Positions 25,463-35,320 are shown, numbered from the stretch's first letter. The stretch: DNA of 54,019 bases from Bacillota bacterium (GCA_023439835.1 JAEXUW010000002.1:1-54019), one strand, 5' to 3'. The notes: a model not told the origin generated them from the sequence alone. Numbers and translations are program-made.

Positions 25463-28390
25463 ATGAACTATCAATTAATGCAGGCTAGATCAGATGCATT
25501 TACGCCTATTGCTGTTTTGACTGAGCGTTTCGGCAAAGAGCTTTTTTCTTTAAAAACAGATGCGGAATGGCAGGACGCCTCACGAAAAGCTGTTGTCGGT
25601 GCAACCGGGCTTTCGTTTTTTGCTCCGATTTGCGAGAAGATTATAAATGAGCCTGCGCTTTCTGAGCTTTTTATCACTGAACAGCCTGAGGATATGCTGT
25701 TTTCATTCACTGATAATTCTGTTAAGCTTTTCAAAAAAGACGGCGAGTATCCTTTAAATGAGGAAATGCGAGTGGCTCTTTTAGCACTTTATGAGCGCAC
25801 AATAAAAAGCCGAGGTGAGCTTGATGAAAACGGTGAGCTTGTTATTGACCTTAAATCCTACCCCGTTAGCTCACATTATGCTGTTAACCTTTTAATCGGT
25901 GACAGAACCGATTATGAATATCCGCTTTTCACAACGCCAAAGAGTGCGCTTGACGCATTCGGCTCAGGCTCTTTCAGGGCGGGGGGCTTCACGCAAGTGC
26001 TTGCCACACGATATACGCTTTCACCTGAGGAAAACGGTGAGCCCGCTAACCGTCATTTCTATCTTCTTGAGGACGGAAAGAAGATTTTTTATTCACATGA
26101 TGTTGAGAAGAATGTTGTCAGTGCAGTATGCCGACACAGCAGAAATCACTCGGTAATTACATATGAAACTCAATGCGGTCTTAAAATTGAACGTAAAATA
26201 TTTATTCTTCCTCAGGAAAAGGGCTTCCCCGAGGCGGTTGAGCTTCAGCAGATCAGCGTTTTGAACACAACAGACCGCCCAAGAAGCCTCCGTATTGTGG
26301 TGACGGGAATGTTCGGAATTGCTTCACCAGAAACAATTGCCAACGACGTCGTTTATGCGAATATCGTTCAGGAAAGCGAAATTATCTACGACGGTGAACG
26401 TCCGATGGCTGTTGCGCTTCACGCTAAGCCAGACGGCGAAAAATACCTAAAGCGCTTTGCTCTGATTCTTTCTCAGGGTGAAACGATGGACGATTTCACA
26501 ATGAGCCTTTCAGCCTTTCTCGGCGGAAAAACTCTAGCTGACCCTGTGATGCTTGCACGCTTCCCCTCTAGAATGGAAAGGAAAATGTCGCCGTTTTTCG
26601 CAATGGGAAAATCGTTTGTTCTAAACGCCGGCGAAAAACGCAGTATAGAGAGCTTTGCTGGACTTTCAATGACAACCGAGGGGGTTGACGTAACAGAGCA
26701 GTTTGACGCTTCACTTTACGCTCTCATCGAACGCTTTAAAAAGCCCGACGCTGTCGATAACGCTCTTGACAGGGTGCTTGATATTCAGAATAAGCTAAGC
26801 TCTTATTTAATTCCCAAAACTGGAATTGCCGATTTTGACACCTATGTCGGTCGAAACCTTCCGTTTCAAGTTTATTATCAGACCTTTGTTTCACGCTCCT
26901 TCGCTTGGACGCAAAAGGCATATCGTGAAATTGGCTTCAGAGAAATTCAGGATATCTTCGCTTCAATGTACTATATAGTATCCGCCGGAAAAGCTCCGTT
27001 GGTTCGTGAGCTTATTTCAAATTGGGCTAAAAATGTTTTCAGAGCAGGATACGCAAACCACGATTTTACGTGGAGAGGGAAAGAGCCTGGGGATTGCTCA
27101 GACGATCAGCTATGGCTTGTTCAGGCGGTTTACCGCTATGTTACGCTCACCGACGACGTCAGCTTTTTAAGTGAGGAAATTCCTATCGCTGACGGTGACG
27201 GAAAAAGGCCGCTGTGGGATACTCTGATGGCTATTCTATGTTACAGCGGATGTATTTCAGTCGGCAAAAACGGGCTTCCGCTTCTTGACAAGGCGGACTG
27301 GAACGATACTCTTAGACTTGATAAGCTCTGCATGAAGGGCCCTGAAAAGGAGGCTCTATACAGAAAACAGCTTGAGGAAACCGGTGAGGAATGGGGCGCT
27401 CCCCTTAAAAATTCCCTTTCAGAAAGCTGTATGAATGCTTGTCTTTTGAAGATTGCCGCCGACCATGTTTTTGAGCTTTCAAGACGTATCGGAAAGCAAG
27501 AGGACGGCGTTATGGCAGATGAAATGTCAAAGCGTATCGCAAAGAGTATGCATGAAAATGCTTGGAGAGGCGACTTCTTCGCAAGGGCGATGATTAACGA
27601 TGACCGTGAGGGCGGCTTCACCTGTCTTGGTGCAACAAACGACGGGCTTTCTGCCGACCCGAATATAAACGGAAGCTATTTCTTGAACTCATTTAGCTGG
27701 ACTATTCTAGCGGATATCGCTAATGAGGAGCAGATTGCGCTCATGCTTGAAAAGGTTGAGAAGCATTTGAAGACGGATGCGGGACTAAAGCTTTGCACGC
27801 CGATTCGTTTTGAGCTTTTGGGTGTAAATACTGCGACGGCTTTGTATTTTCAGGGTGACCGTGAAAACGGCGGTGTATTCAAGCATGCCGCAATGATGGC
27901 GACTGTCGCGGCACTTCGTGCGGCTAAGTTCGTTTCAGATCTTTCACTCGCAAAAAGACTCTCAGAGCTGGCGTTTTTCATGATGGATAAGGTAATGCCT
28001 TATCGCACTATGATTTCCCCCTATGAAACAAAGGGCAACCCCAGATTCTGTACTCAGTATAACAACAGCCAGACCGGTGAAAATATCGGGCCGATTCTTT
28101 CGGGAACGGCATCATGGCTCACTCTCGCTGTATTCGAGCAGTTCGGCTTAATTCAGTCGGACGGTATACTTAGGTTTTCACCAATTTTGCGTGACGGTGT
28201 CCCGATGCGCTATCGGTTAAACCTTGATTCGGACGGAACCGCTTTGACGGTTGAGATAGAAAGTTTAGACGGTGCTTTCCGCGTCGGCGGGAATACGGAG
28301 TTTGTGCTTGACAATGTCCCTTGTTCTGATGCAATTCCTGTTCCCTATGACAAAAAAGAGCATCACCTGAAAATTATTCTCAAGCCATAG
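25463..28390 (+). CDS. GH94-type glycoside phosphorylase
   Basis: This 975-residue cytoplasmic protein has the layout of GH94 enzymes, which split beta-glucosides with inorganic phosphate to give a sugar 1-phosphate. The (alpha/alpha)6 region contains QNKLSSYLIPKTGI, then DDQLWLVQAVYRYV, DKADWNDTLRLD with the expected general acid Asp615, and TQYNNSQTGENIGPILSGTASW near the end, which matches the phosphate-site region. It is longer than classical cellobiose phosphorylases (~810 residues), with an extended N-terminus, so the exact substrate is uncertain; cello-oligosaccharides left after trimming xyloglucan are likely. There is no signal peptide. It is the first gene of the operon and has an AAAGGAG site. 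Confidence 0.8.
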   Translation: MNYQLMQARSDAFTPIAVLTERFGKELFSLKTDAEWQDASRKAVVGATGLSFFAPICEKIINEPALSELFITEQPEDMLFSFTDNSVKLFKKDGEYPLNEEMRVALLALYERTIKSRGELDENGELVIDLKSYPVSSHYAVNLLIGDRTDYEYPLFTTPKSALDAFGSGSFRAGGFTQVLATRYTLSPEENGEPANRHFYLLEDGKKIFYSHDVEKNVVSAVCRHSRNHSVITYETQCGLKIERKIFILPQEKGFPEAVELQQISVLNTTDRPRSLRIVVTGMFGIASPETIANDVVYANIVQESEIIYDGERPMAVALHAKPDGEKYLKRFALILSQGETMDDFTMSLSAFLGGKTLADPVMLARFPSRMERKMSPFFAMGKSFVLNAGEKRSIESFAGLSMTTEGVDVTEQFDASLYALIERFKKPDAVDNALDRVLDIQNKLSSYLIPKTGIADFDTYVGRNLPFQVYYQTFVSRSFAWTQKAYREIGFREIQDIFASMYYIVSAGKAPLVRELISNWAKNVFRAGYANHDFTWRGKEPGDCSDDQLWLVQAVYRYVTLTDDVSFLSEEIPIADGDGKRPLWDTLMAILCYSGCISVGKNGLPLLDKADWNDTLRLDKLCMKGPEKEALYRKQLEETGEEWGAPLKNSLSESCMNACLLKIAADHVFELSRRIGKQEDGVMADEMSKRIAKSMHENAWRGDFFARAMINDDREGGFTCLGATNDGLSADPNINGSYFLNSFSWTILADIANEEQIALMLEKVEKHLKTDAGLKLCTPIRFELLGVNTATALYFQGDRENGGVFKHAAMMATVAALRAAKFVSDLSLAKRLSELAFFMMDKVMPYRTMISPYETKGNPRFCTQYNNSQTGENIGPILSGTASWLTLAVFEQFGLIQSDGILRFSPILRDGVPMRYRLNLDSDGTALTVEIESLDGAFRVGGNTEFVLDNVPCSDAIPVPYDKKEHHLKIILKP

Positions 28391-28442
28391 CGATACCGTT
28401 ATGTAACGTATGAAATCCAATCAATAGAAAAGAGGTAGTATA

Positions 28443-30176
28443 ATGAAAAGAAAGCTTTCTGTTCTTTTGCTGACACTAGCTATGATGGTCAGCTTGATTC
28501 CTTTCACCGCTAGTGCGGATGCCGGCACAGATGCCGAGGCTTATATCATGTATGCTGACGGCTCATGGACGTCACAGTTTTGGAACGACGGCTCTGAAAA
28601 CCCCGTTGTGGCAACAAAAGCAAAAATTACCGGCTCAGGAACATATAAGGTAAGTCTGGACTTCACAGGAACTGACGCAGGCTCAGCCAGCGGACTTTCC
28701 TTCGCTGCACTGGGTATCAAAAACGGCGAAACGCTGTTCCCGAACCACTGCATCACAATCACCGACATAAAATTAAACGGTGCGTCAATTGACTTCACAA
28801 AGGGCTATACAAGCTCAGATGACAAGATTGAAACACGTATGAACATTATGAACGAGTGGGTAACTGAGCTTCCTAAGGACGCTAGATCAGCAGACGGAGA
28901 TACTGAGGATGCAAACTGGATTACTGTTGACAAGGCTCTTTTTGAAGGTGTAAAGACCATGGAGGTTTCCTTCACATATGACATTCCAGAGGCTCACGCG
29001 TATATCATGTATGCAGATGCAAGCTGGACATATCAGTACTGGGGCGAGCCTGTTGATTCAGGCGTTGTCGCTACCGACGCTAAGGTAAAGGAAGAGGGAC
29101 AGTACACTGTTGCTCTTGACTTCACAGGCACACCGGACGGCGCTGCAACCGATATCGCTTTCACAGCGCTTGGCATTAAGGGCGGCGAAATTTCACATCC
29201 GGGCTGGTTCATCAAGATTGATTCAATCAAGATTAACGGCGCAGCTGTTAATGTTGGAAAGGGCTACACCAGCTCAGACGATAAGATTGAAACACGTATG
29301 AACATTATGAATGAATGGGTAACAGAGCTTCCTAAAGACGCTCGTTCGCACGATGGCGTTGTTGACGATGCTAACTGGGTTATCGTTCCTAAGGATGCCT
29401 TTGCATCTGTAAAGACAATGGAAGTTACCTTCACCTACATATACGGTGATAAGCCCGAGCCTGAGAGCGATGAGGTCGAAATCGACGTTGACGCCGCACT
29501 TGCTGCTGATTACAACGCTTATTTCGGAATTCAGACAGAAAACTATATCTTCCGCAACGCCTGGTATGAGGCAACCTATGGTATCGAATCAGATAACTGG
29601 ACATATCTGACTGGCTGGGACGCTGAAAACAATCAGGTAAATTACGGCGGAGAGTTCACAGATTCGGCAATCGACGGAAACGGCACCTTTACCGTCGGCG
29701 TTAAGCTAGGCGAAATGGGCTTGGCACCTGATGCATCACTTCGTATGCTGTTTATTTCAACAAATATTCCAAGCGCACTTTACGATCAGGGGCTTATTAC
29801 AATCAGCGACGTAAAGACTGTTATTGACAGCGCAAAGGGTCAGACCTTCTTCGCAGTAAATACAGAGGGAGACTATATTCAGATTGACATTCTAAACGAA
29901 TATAATGCGGATGTCGGCGTTGAGTCTATTCCTTATACAATGCCCACAGACCAAATCACTATCTCATTTAAGATTGACGGCTTGAGCAAGGATTCAGCAG
30001 GCGGAGCAGTAATAGATACACCTGATTCCTCAGAGGCTCCCGCTTCTTCAGTAGCGGATTCAGAGGCTGACGAGGCTGACGGACTAAGCCCTGGTATCAT
30101 TATCGCTATCGTTGGCGGCGCTGTTCTTGTTATCGGCGTTGTCGTAATCGTCATAGTATCCAAAAAGAGAAGATAG
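28443..30176 (+). CDS. Secreted, membrane-anchored multi-module protein, probable glycan binder
   Basis: This 577-residue protein opens with a signal peptide (MKRKLSVLLLTLAMMVSL, cleavage near ASADA). Two tandem beta-rich modules of ~150 residues follow (~32-185 and ~187-340). They share KGYTSSDDKIETRMNIMNEW almost exactly and both begin AYIMYAD-SW. A third, divergent module covers ~350-515 (YIFRNAWYEATYG). A Ser/Ala/Asp-rich linker, a membrane helix (PGIIIAIVGGAVLVIGVVV) and a KKRR tail end the protein. There is no LPXTG motif. The modules resemble the C-terminal module of the GH5 enzyme in this operon, so I infer a surface protein that holds xyloglucan or its oligosaccharides near the importer. 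The family is not recognised. Confidence 0.75.
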   Translation: MKRKLSVLLLTLAMMVSLIPFTASADAGTDAEAYIMYADGSWTSQFWNDGSENPVVATKAKITGSGTYKVSLDFTGTDAGSASGLSFAALGIKNGETLFPNHCITITDIKLNGASIDFTKGYTSSDDKIETRMNIMNEWVTELPKDARSADGDTEDANWITVDKALFEGVKTMEVSFTYDIPEAHAYIMYADASWTYQYWGEPVDSGVVATDAKVKEEGQYTVALDFTGTPDGAATDIAFTALGIKGGEISHPGWFIKIDSIKINGAAVNVGKGYTSSDDKIETRMNIMNEWVTELPKDARSHDGVVDDANWVIVPKDAFASVKTMEVTFTYIYGDKPEPESDEVEIDVDAALAADYNAYFGIQTENYIFRNAWYEATYGIESDNWTYLTGWDAENNQVNYGGEFTDSAIDGNGTFTVGVKLGEMGLAPDASLRMLFISTNIPSALYDQGLITISDVKTVIDSAKGQTFFAVNTEGDYIQIDILNEYNADVGVESIPYTMPTDQITISFKIDGLSKDSAGGAVIDTPDSSEAPASSVADSEADEADGLSPGIIIAIVGGAVLVIGVVVIVIVSKKRR

Positions 30177-30198
30177 TAAACGGTAAATTGCAGGCGAC

Positions 30199-30227
30199 GG
30201 TGCGGTCCCGTTTAAAGGTATCGCACC
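30199..30227 (+). other. Intercistronic stem-loop between surface protein and permease genes
   Basis: GGTGCGGT (30199-30206) pairs with ATCGCACC (30220-30227), including one G:U pair, around a 13-nt loop. No T run follows, so it is more likely an mRNA processing or stability element than a terminator. A TATAAT at 30260-30265 may allow an internal start, but I see no good -35. Confidence 0.4.
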
Positions 30228-30300
30228 ATTGCTTTCATACTTTTGAAGATTTCGCCTATAATAACCGTGTGAACTCTTTATATAAGGAGAAAAGCATATC

Positions 30301-31770
30301 ATGGAAGAAAACTTTACACCCAAAAAACTGCATAAAAAAATTCAGCTCTCTCCATCGGGAATGCTGTACGGTGCACTTCGTGTGCTCTCGCTTTGCGCTT
30401 GCTTTTTTATGCTTTTTCCCGATTTAAATCCCGCTCGTATTTCGGGGCTGATTAATAGAAACATTTCTCTTTTCACGACAGGATTTTCTTTTTCAGATGT
30501 GACGACAAAGTTTAATGCTTTATTCAGACAAGGTATTGTCGAAAAATCAACATTTATACTGCTTAGTATTGCCGCAGTTGTTATTATCGCCGGCGCAGTT
30601 GCTTGCGGTATTGGTGCTTGTATGTCAATCGGCAACAGCAATATGAAGGCTGTTGGTATATGGTTTTCACTTGCCGGCCCTTTCGCTATGATTATCGGGC
30701 TTGTCGGAATTTACCTTTCTTATTCACAGCTTACTTTATCAAAAAATCCCGCACGTGTTCAGGCAGCTTTCCCCACTGGGTTTTATTTCTATGCGGCGAT
30801 GACCTTGCTTTTGCTTCTTGTCGCAATTGCTATTTTTGCATTCTTCAAACCGGTCGCAACCGAAAAAAGAATGATTTTGCAGGAGAAGTACGGAATTTTC
30901 ATCATGCTTCTTCCTATATTATTACTCACGTTTGTTTTCTGCTATCTCCCTCTCTGGGGATGGCGCTATGCGTTCTTTGACTATACCGCCGGCGGTGAGC
31001 TGACTGCAGATAAATTTGTTGGCTTCAGATGGTTCACTATGCTCTTTAACAACAAGGCAACGGTAAATGATATTACTCGCGTATTGAGAAACACATTGAT
31101 TATGAGCGGACTTGGCATTTTAACAAGCTGGATTCCGATGCTGTTCGCAATGTTATTAAACGAAATCAGAAGTAAACGCTTTAAAACGATAGTTCAGACT
31201 CTTACAACGATTCCAAACTTTATAAGCTGGGTGCTGATATATGCGATTGCACTTGCGATTTTCAGCACAGACGGTTTTTTCAACACATTCCTCTCCATTT
31301 TTGGTGTGGACTCATCAACAAACTGGCTTATGAGCGGTGAGCACATCTGGGCAAAAATGCTTTTGTGGGGATTGTGGAAAGGTCTCGGGTGGAGTGCTAT
31401 TATATATATAGCAGCGATTTCAGGTATAGATTCTCAGCTTTATGAGGCCGCTGAAATAGACGGCGCGGGGCGTTTTCAGAGAATGTTCTATATCACCTTC
31501 CCCAGCCTGTTGTCAACTTATTTTGTAATCCTGCTTCTTACTATTGCAGGGGCGCTTTCAAACGGGCTTGAGCAGTATCTGGTATTTTATAACGCAAACA
31601 ATAGAAGTAGTATTGAAGTTTTGGACCTTTATGTTTATAATATAGGTATAGACGGTGGAAGAATTCCGCTCTCGACAGTTATCGGAATGTCCAAGTCTAT
31701 AATCAGTATCGCGCTTCTGTTCCTAGCGAACAAGATTTCAAAAATAGTTCGCCACGAAAGTATTATATAG
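30301..31770 (+). CDS. Oligosaccharide ABC transporter permease (LplB/YteP-like) with extra N-terminal domain
   Basis: The last ~290 residues of this 489-residue membrane protein are a standard sugar-importer permease of the LplB/YteP type, with the EAA loop YEAAEIDGAGRFQRMFYITF that contacts the ATPase. In front are ~190 unusual residues with about four further membrane helices (for example LLSIAAVVIIAGAVACGIGA), absent from ordinary ~310-residue members. It should form a heterodimer with the next gene product and import oligosaccharides delivered by the lipoprotein encoded after it. No ATPase gene is in this window, so a shared MsmX-like ATPase elsewhere is probable. AAGGAG precedes the ATG. 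Confidence 0.9.
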   Translation: MEENFTPKKLHKKIQLSPSGMLYGALRVLSLCACFFMLFPDLNPARISGLINRNISLFTTGFSFSDVTTKFNALFRQGIVEKSTFILLSIAAVVIIAGAVACGIGACMSIGNSNMKAVGIWFSLAGPFAMIIGLVGIYLSYSQLTLSKNPARVQAAFPTGFYFYAAMTLLLLLVAIAIFAFFKPVATEKRMILQEKYGIFIMLLPILLLTFVFCYLPLWGWRYAFFDYTAGGELTADKFVGFRWFTMLFNNKATVNDITRVLRNTLIMSGLGILTSWIPMLFAMLLNEIRSKRFKTIVQTLTTIPNFISWVLIYAIALAIFSTDGFFNTFLSIFGVDSSTNWLMSGEHIWAKMLLWGLWKGLGWSAIIYIAAISGIDSQLYEAAEIDGAGRFQRMFYITFPSLLSTYFVILLLTIAGALSNGLEQYLVFYNANNRSSIEVLDLYVYNIGIDGGRIPLSTVIGMSKSIISIALLFLANKISKIVRHESII

Positions 31771-31780
31771 GAGGTGCGTG

Positions 31781-32770
31781 ATGAATACACATGAATTTAA
31801 CGAAAAAGATATTGATAATATTCCCGATGAAAACACAGAAACTGAAGTGAAAATTACAAAAAAGAAAAAGAAGCTTAAAATAAAACGCACCGCCGGTGAT
31901 GTTGTTTTTGACACAATTAACGGCTCACTGTTTTTACTGTTCACACTTCTTTGCATCTTCCCTTTTTATTATTTGTTTATAAACACTATATCAGATAATG
32001 ACCTTGTGAGCAAGGGCGCAATATCTCTTTATCCTATCGGCGTGAATCTCTCAAACTATTTTGCGCTGAGAAATGTTAACGCTTTGGGTAACGCTTTCTT
32101 AGTCACAATTACAAGAACCATTTTTGGAACCGGACTAATGGTTTTGGCGAGCGGCTTTGCCGGCTATCTTTTCACAAAGGCAAAGCTTTGGAAGCGAAGC
32201 TTTTGGTATCGCTTTATTGTTATCACAATGTATTTTAACGCAGGGCTGATTCCGTGGTACCTTAACATGATGATGCTCGGGCTGACAAACAATTATTTGG
32301 CTTATATTATTCCCGGAATAATTGCACCTTTTAATATTATTCTTGTGAAAACCTTTATTGAGTCTATTCCTAAAGAGCTTGAAGAAAGCGCAATTATTGA
32401 CGGCGCAACAACCTTAAGAATTTTCCGCGATATTATCTTCCCGTTGTCGAAGCCGATTTTGGCGACCATTGCGATTTTCGGCGCGGTCGGAAACTGGAAC
32501 TCTTTTCAGGATTCGCTTATTCTGATGAAGGCGGCACCTGATTTATACACGCTTCAGCACCGCTTATATGTTTATCTTCAGAAGGCGTCTGACCTGGGCG
32601 CTATTATGCAGGGCGGAGCCGGCACGACAAGCGTACTTGAAAATTCACTTAACACGAAGGTTGTCAAGTACACTATCTCAATGGCGACGGTTATTCCAAT
32701 CATGCTGGTGTATCCGTTCATGCAGAGATTTTTTGTCAAGGGTATTATGCTTGGCGCGGTTAAAGGATAG
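31781..32770 (+). CDS. Carbohydrate ABC transporter permease (YtcP-like)
   Basis: This 329-residue permease has six membrane helices after a charged ~45-residue cytoplasmic N-terminus rich in Lys (ITKKKKKLKIKR). The EAA motif reads ELEESAIIDGATTLRIFRDI, and the protein ends with the family tail QRFFVKGIMLGAVKG. This is the second permease subunit of CUT1-type importers that take up long or complex oligosaccharides (LplC/YtcP group). The start is the ATG at 31781 behind TAGGAGGTGCG; a GTG one codon earlier is possible. It lies 10 nt after the first permease gene and is translationally coupled to it. Confidence 0.93.
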   Translation: MNTHEFNEKDIDNIPDENTETEVKITKKKKKLKIKRTAGDVVFDTINGSLFLLFTLLCIFPFYYLFINTISDNDLVSKGAISLYPIGVNLSNYFALRNVNALGNAFLVTITRTIFGTGLMVLASGFAGYLFTKAKLWKRSFWYRFIVITMYFNAGLIPWYLNMMMLGLTNNYLAYIIPGIIAPFNIILVKTFIESIPKELEESAIIDGATTLRIFRDIIFPLSKPILATIAIFGAVGNWNSFQDSLILMKAAPDLYTLQHRLYVYLQKASDLGAIMQGGAGTTSVLENSLNTKVVKYTISMATVIPIMLVYPFMQRFFVKGIMLGAVKG

Positions 32771-32809
32771 TAAAATAGCGAAATTAGTTTATATGAAAGG
32801 GTGTTCGTC

Positions 32810-34543
32810 ATGAAAATTAAAAGAAAAATCAAGCGTGCTGTTTCCATGCTCCTTACTTCGGCGATGATCTCCTCCCTTATGCTCGGCACGACCGGATGCT
32901 CAGGAGGGGGCTCTTCAAACAAAGACCTCATCACACTCAATGTGTATAGCCAGACCGCTAACTGGAGTGGTATGCAGACAGGCTGGTACGCTAAGCTTCT
33001 TGAGGATAAATTCAATGTTCAGCTGAATATTATTCCAGACGCAGAGGGCACATATGAAACTCTTGTCGAATCGGGAAGCCTTGGGGATCTTGTAGTCTGG
33101 GGCGACAACGGCGCCGAATATAAGGACGCTGTTAACTATGGACTTCTTTATGACTGGGAGGATGGGGATCTTTGTAAAACCTATGCCCCGTCACTCTGGG
33201 AGAATGCTCAGATTGCTCTTGAGTCAAACAGAAAGATTTCAGGAAACGGAAATGTCTACGGAGTAGGTCATAATCTCGCCTCAAGCCTAGAGGATCGTCA
33301 GAGCTTTTTCTATACCTGGGATATCAGATGGGATTTGTATTCTCAGCTTGGACATCCCGAAGTAAACAACCTCGATGACTATGTTGAGCTTTTAAAGCAG
33401 ATGAGAGAAATCTGCCCGACTGATGAAGCCGGAAACAAAACCTATGCAGCTTCACTCTGGCCCGATTGGGACGGAAGTATGGTTATGTATGTCAAGGCAA
33501 TGGCGACGGCTTACTACGGCTATGATGAGCTGGCGCTGGGCTTATATGACGCTTCAAACGGTGAATTCCATGACACGCTTGAAATAGACGGGCCGTACTT
33601 GAACTTGCTGAGATTCTTCAACAAGCTATATCAAAACGACCTTCTCGACCCTGACTCTATGACACAGACATATGATCAGATGGCTGAAAAGGTAAAAAGA
33701 GGCGGAACGTTCTTCTCTATCTTCAACTATGCAGGTTCAATGGCATATAACACCTCCGCCCATATTGCGGATAACAAAATGATGCTACCGCTTGTCCCTT
33801 CTGAGGCTTCTCCCCCTGTTTACGGCATGAGCCTTCTCGGCGGAAACCGTGTATGGTCAATCGGCGCACATACTGAATATCCAGAGCTTTGTATGGAAAT
33901 CATTGATTGGCTCTATTCACCTGAGGGTTCTATGAGCATTTGGTATGGTATCAAGGATTTGATGTGGTATTATGACGAAAACGGCAACACCTGCTTCACA
34001 GAGCTTGGTCTTGAATGCAACCGCGATCCGAAATATGACCTCGGTGGTGTTGAGTGGACCAGTAAGGAAACAGGCAAGACCTATAAGCTTGGCGCTAACT
34101 TCACCGACGGTATGCTTCAGCTCAATAACACAGCGTGGGTGGTTGACGCAACAAACCCAGAATCCAACGGTGAAACTTTTAACAAGGACCGCTGGAGAAG
34201 TATGATGGGCGATGCAAAATGCGATATTGAGCAGGATTGGCGTGACCATGTTGGCTTTGATTATATTCAAGAGTATATGGAAAGCGGAAATTACTCGGTT
34301 ATCCCCGGAACGTCATATTCACAGCCTAAACGCTCGGCGGAGCTTGAGGTTACGTGGACACAGGTTACAGAGGCTATCAAAACCTATTCATGGCGTGCCA
34401 TTTATGCCAAAAACGACGGCGAATTTGACTATCTTGTAAATCAGATGATCAAAATCTGTGACGAATACGGCTATGACGATCTCCTTGAGTGGAGTCTTGA
34501 GCAGGCTGAGGTTCGCTATCAGCTTCAGCTTGAAGAAAACTAA
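32810..34543 (+). CDS. Oligosaccharide-binding lipoprotein of ABC importer (LipO-like)
   Basis: This protein of about 577 residues begins with a lipoprotein signal peptide: a KRKIKR basic segment, a hydrophobic stretch and the lipobox LGTTGC. The mature cysteine would be anchored outside the membrane. The rest is a large family 1 extracellular solute-binding domain of the LplA/YtcQ/LipO group (~550 residues), which prefers long glycans. Many Trp and Tyr residues (GWYAKLL, WPDWDGSM, FFSIFNYAGSM) suit stacking against sugars. It sits with both permeases and a YesL protein. A strong GC hairpin follows the gene, as often seen after binding-protein genes that need higher mRNA levels. The ATG at 32810 has a GAAAGGG site. 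Confidence 0.93.
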   Translation: MKIKRKIKRAVSMLLTSAMISSLMLGTTGCSGGGSSNKDLITLNVYSQTANWSGMQTGWYAKLLEDKFNVQLNIIPDAEGTYETLVESGSLGDLVVWGDNGAEYKDAVNYGLLYDWEDGDLCKTYAPSLWENAQIALESNRKISGNGNVYGVGHNLASSLEDRQSFFYTWDIRWDLYSQLGHPEVNNLDDYVELLKQMREICPTDEAGNKTYAASLWPDWDGSMVMYVKAMATAYYGYDELALGLYDASNGEFHDTLEIDGPYLNLLRFFNKLYQNDLLDPDSMTQTYDQMAEKVKRGGTFFSIFNYAGSMAYNTSAHIADNKMMLPLVPSEASPPVYGMSLLGGNRVWSIGAHTEYPELCMEIIDWLYSPEGSMSIWYGIKDLMWYYDENGNTCFTELGLECNRDPKYDLGGVEWTSKETGKTYKLGANFTDGMLQLNNTAWVVDATNPESNGETFNKDRWRSMMGDAKCDIEQDWRDHVGFDYIQEYMESGNYSVIPGTSYSQPKRSAELEVTWTQVTEAIKTYSWRAIYAKNDGEFDYLVNQMIKICDEYGYDDLLEWSLEQAEVRYQLQLEEN

Positions 34544-34565
34544 TTAAAAAACTTATAATCACTCC

Positions 34566-34586
34566 GGGGGAAGCTTAGCTTCCCCC
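34566..34586 (+). other. Strong stem-loop after the binding-protein gene
   Basis: GGGGGAAGC (34566-34574) pairs perfectly with GCTTCCCCC (34578-34586) around a three-base loop. Only TTGTTG follows, so read-through into the YesL and glycosidase genes is expected. The likely effects are partial termination and protection of the upstream mRNA 3' end. Confidence 0.6.
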
Positions 34587-34612
34587 CTTGTTGAAAACGG
34601 AGGCAAATAGGA

Positions 34613-35320
34613 ATGTCCAAGATGTTTTCTCCTTATAGTAAATCAGCGCAGTTTCTTTCGCGCATTTGGGATTTATTAGTTCTCAATTTTTTGTTCATTC
34701 TTGGTTCTCTGCCGATTATTACTTTTGGTGTTTCGGCGATAGCGACCTATACGGTCGCTCTTAAGGTTGTTGAGGACACTGATGAGAGCATTATACGTGC
34801 TTATTTCAAAGCGTATAAGGCTAACCTTTCACAAGGGATTATTCTCACTATCGCTTATATTATCGGAATAGGCGCTGTCGCTTTGGATTTCTTATTGTTT
34901 GATATTGTGGACGGCAACCCCATAGGCTTTCTCATTCTGGGAATAGTGAGCGCATTTTTTGTGTATGTGCATTTCTTTTATGTGTGGGCACTTGCTGCAC
35001 GGTATGAAAACACCGTCTACCTACTCCTGACAAACTCAAGAAGAATTTTTATACGATATTTTCTGCGTTCTCTTTCTTCAACTGTGTTGATTGCCTTTAT
35101 CATTTGGCTTTTCTTTCTCAATCAGTGGGTGCTTTTGTTTATCGGTGTATTTCTGGCACCTATTTTGATTATTTCGATAAAAAGCGCTTTTGCGATAAAG
35201 CTCTTTAGAAAAATTGAGGCGGATAATTTAGAGAACGGCAATGATGAGCTTACCCCCGAAGACAAATTACCCCGAGAAAAAGACGACGAGCAAGAAGACG
35301 ACGGCGAAGAATATCTATAA
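34613..35320 (+). CDS. YesL-family (DUF624) membrane protein
   Basis: This 235-residue protein has about five membrane helices and an acidic C-terminal tail (EDKLPREKDDEQEDDGEEYL). The opening SRIWDLLVLNFLFILGSLPI, followed by a TYTVALK segment, is the hallmark of the DUF624/YesL family. YesL genes regularly accompany LplB/YtcP/LipO sugar importers in Firmicutes, as in the Bacillus yes rhamnogalacturonan cluster. Their role is not settled; they are presumed accessory to transport or export in polysaccharide use. Here it separates the importer from the enzymes and has a good CGGAGG site. The extended acidic tail is a local peculiarity. Confidence 0.9.
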   Translation: MSKMFSPYSKSAQFLSRIWDLLVLNFLFILGSLPIITFGVSAIATYTVALKVVEDTDESIIRAYFKAYKANLSQGIILTIAYIIGIGAVALDFLLFDIVDGNPIGFLILGIVSAFFVYVHFFYVWALAARYENTVYLLLTNSRRIFIRYFLRSLSSTVLIAFIIWLFFLNQWVLLFIGVFLAPILIISIKSAFAIKLFRKIEADNLENGNDELTPEDKLPREKDDEQEDDGEEYL

